A program made the translations under genes and the position numbers. Positions 14,079-14,351 of a stretch of DNA of 14,351 nucleotides are shown piece by piece. Source of the DNA: an uncultured bacterium. GTDB lineage: Bacteria > Pseudomonadota > Gammaproteobacteria > Burkholderiales > Burkholderiaceae_D. Below the pieces are notes generated by a model that saw only the letters and a list, made by a program, of their open reading frames with translations, searched no databases and was not told the DNA's origin. Where the stretch lies: NCBI GenBank assembly GCA_903872555.1, contig CAIQLE010000122.1, forward strand, positions 1 through 14,351, read 5' to 3'. Numbering within the stretch: position 1 is the first letter of the stretch; every line of letters starts with the position of its first letter.

Positions 14079-14351
14079 TCAATCTTCCAGCAAACTTCTT
14101 AACATCCACGCCGTTTTTTCATGGATGTCGATACGCTGAGTCAGTACATCAGCAGTCGGCTGATCATTGGCTGCATCCACTAAGGGAAATAATTTTCTGG
14201 CAGTCCGGGCAGTGGCTTCCTGCGCCTTGACCAGATAGCGAATCATGTCATTCGCCTTGGGTACGCCATCAACTTCTTTGATTGAAGCACGCTTAACGAA
14301 TTCACCATAAGTCCCGGGGGCCGGATAACCCAATGCCCGAATGCGTTCAGC
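14079..14351 (-). CDS. dps: Dps-family DNA-protection ferritin, C-terminal part (5' end outside window)
   Basis: The visible 90 residues are the C-terminal half of a Dps protein: AERIRALGYPAPGTYGEFVKRASIKE at the window edge, and HEKTAWMLRSLLED at the end, both family hallmarks. The frame stays open to base 14351, so the TTG at 14333 is an internal leucine, not a start. Dps forms dodecamers that store iron with hydrogen peroxide and shield DNA in starved or stressed cells. The main ferroxidase histidine and acidic ligands lie in the missing N-terminal half and cannot be checked. Confidence 0.92.
   Translation of the reverse strand, partial: AERIRALGYPAPGTYGEFVKRASIKEVDGVPKANDMIRYLVKAQEATARTARKLFPLVDAANDQPTADVLTQRIDIHEKTAWMLRSLLED

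Noticed and set aside
14079..14333. Complete 84-residue gene starting at TTG 14333
   Set aside because: The frame continues to the window edge with Dps-family sequence (AERIRAL), so the TTG is internal and the gene is truncated by the window.

Overview
The window looks like chromosomal DNA of a betaproteobacterium, probably a Burkholderiales member close to Oxalobacteraceae. This is inferred from the conserved neighbourhood DUF815 ATPase / Nudix hydrolase / yacG / zapD / coaE / pilD / pilC / pilB / CorC-HlyC protein and from the protein sequences; no rRNA or other phylogenetic marker is present. No tRNA, rRNA, CRISPR array or insertion sequence was seen. Layout: 1-887 (+) holds the 3' part of a DUF815 AAA+ ATPase gene and a MutT-type Nudix hydrolase. 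913-1538 (+) is a BrnT-type toxin with an XRE-HTH antitoxin, set between the convergent mutT and yacG genes and driven by a well-formed promoter with a palindrome in its spacer. 1548-7090 (-) is a compact run read as pilB-pilC-pilD-coaE-zapD-yacG: the assembly ATPase, platform protein and prepilin peptidase of type IV pili, followed by CoA synthesis, Z-ring and gyrase-modulating housekeeping genes. 7248-8525 (-) encodes a CNNM/CorC-type membrane protein with CBS domains, and 8612-8959 (-) a PhnA-family zinc-ribbon protein. 9014-10067 (-) is a second toxin-antitoxin pair: an Xre/MbcA/ParS-like antitoxin and a RES-domain NAD+-degrading toxin whose GTG start lies inside the antitoxin gene. 10304-14351 is a looser, apparently more AT-rich stretch of mostly single genes with larger intergenic gaps: DUF1993 protein (-), DNA-3-methyladenine glycosylase I tag (+), a secreted mono-heme beta-barrel protein resembling the Cyc2 type of fused cytochrome-porin (-), a DUF1348 NTF2-like protein (-), and the C-terminal part of a Dps-family protein (-) cut by the window edge. 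How the parts fit: the left and centre are core housekeeping and pilus biogenesis, with two self-regulated toxin-antitoxin modules as accessory insertions. The right end carries DNA repair and DNA/iron protection genes (tag, dps) and a possible outer-membrane electron-transfer protein. The most unusual items are the Cyc2-like fusion protein, the apparently leaderless BrnT promoter/operator, and a 426-base intergenic region before tag with several consecutive inverted repeats.
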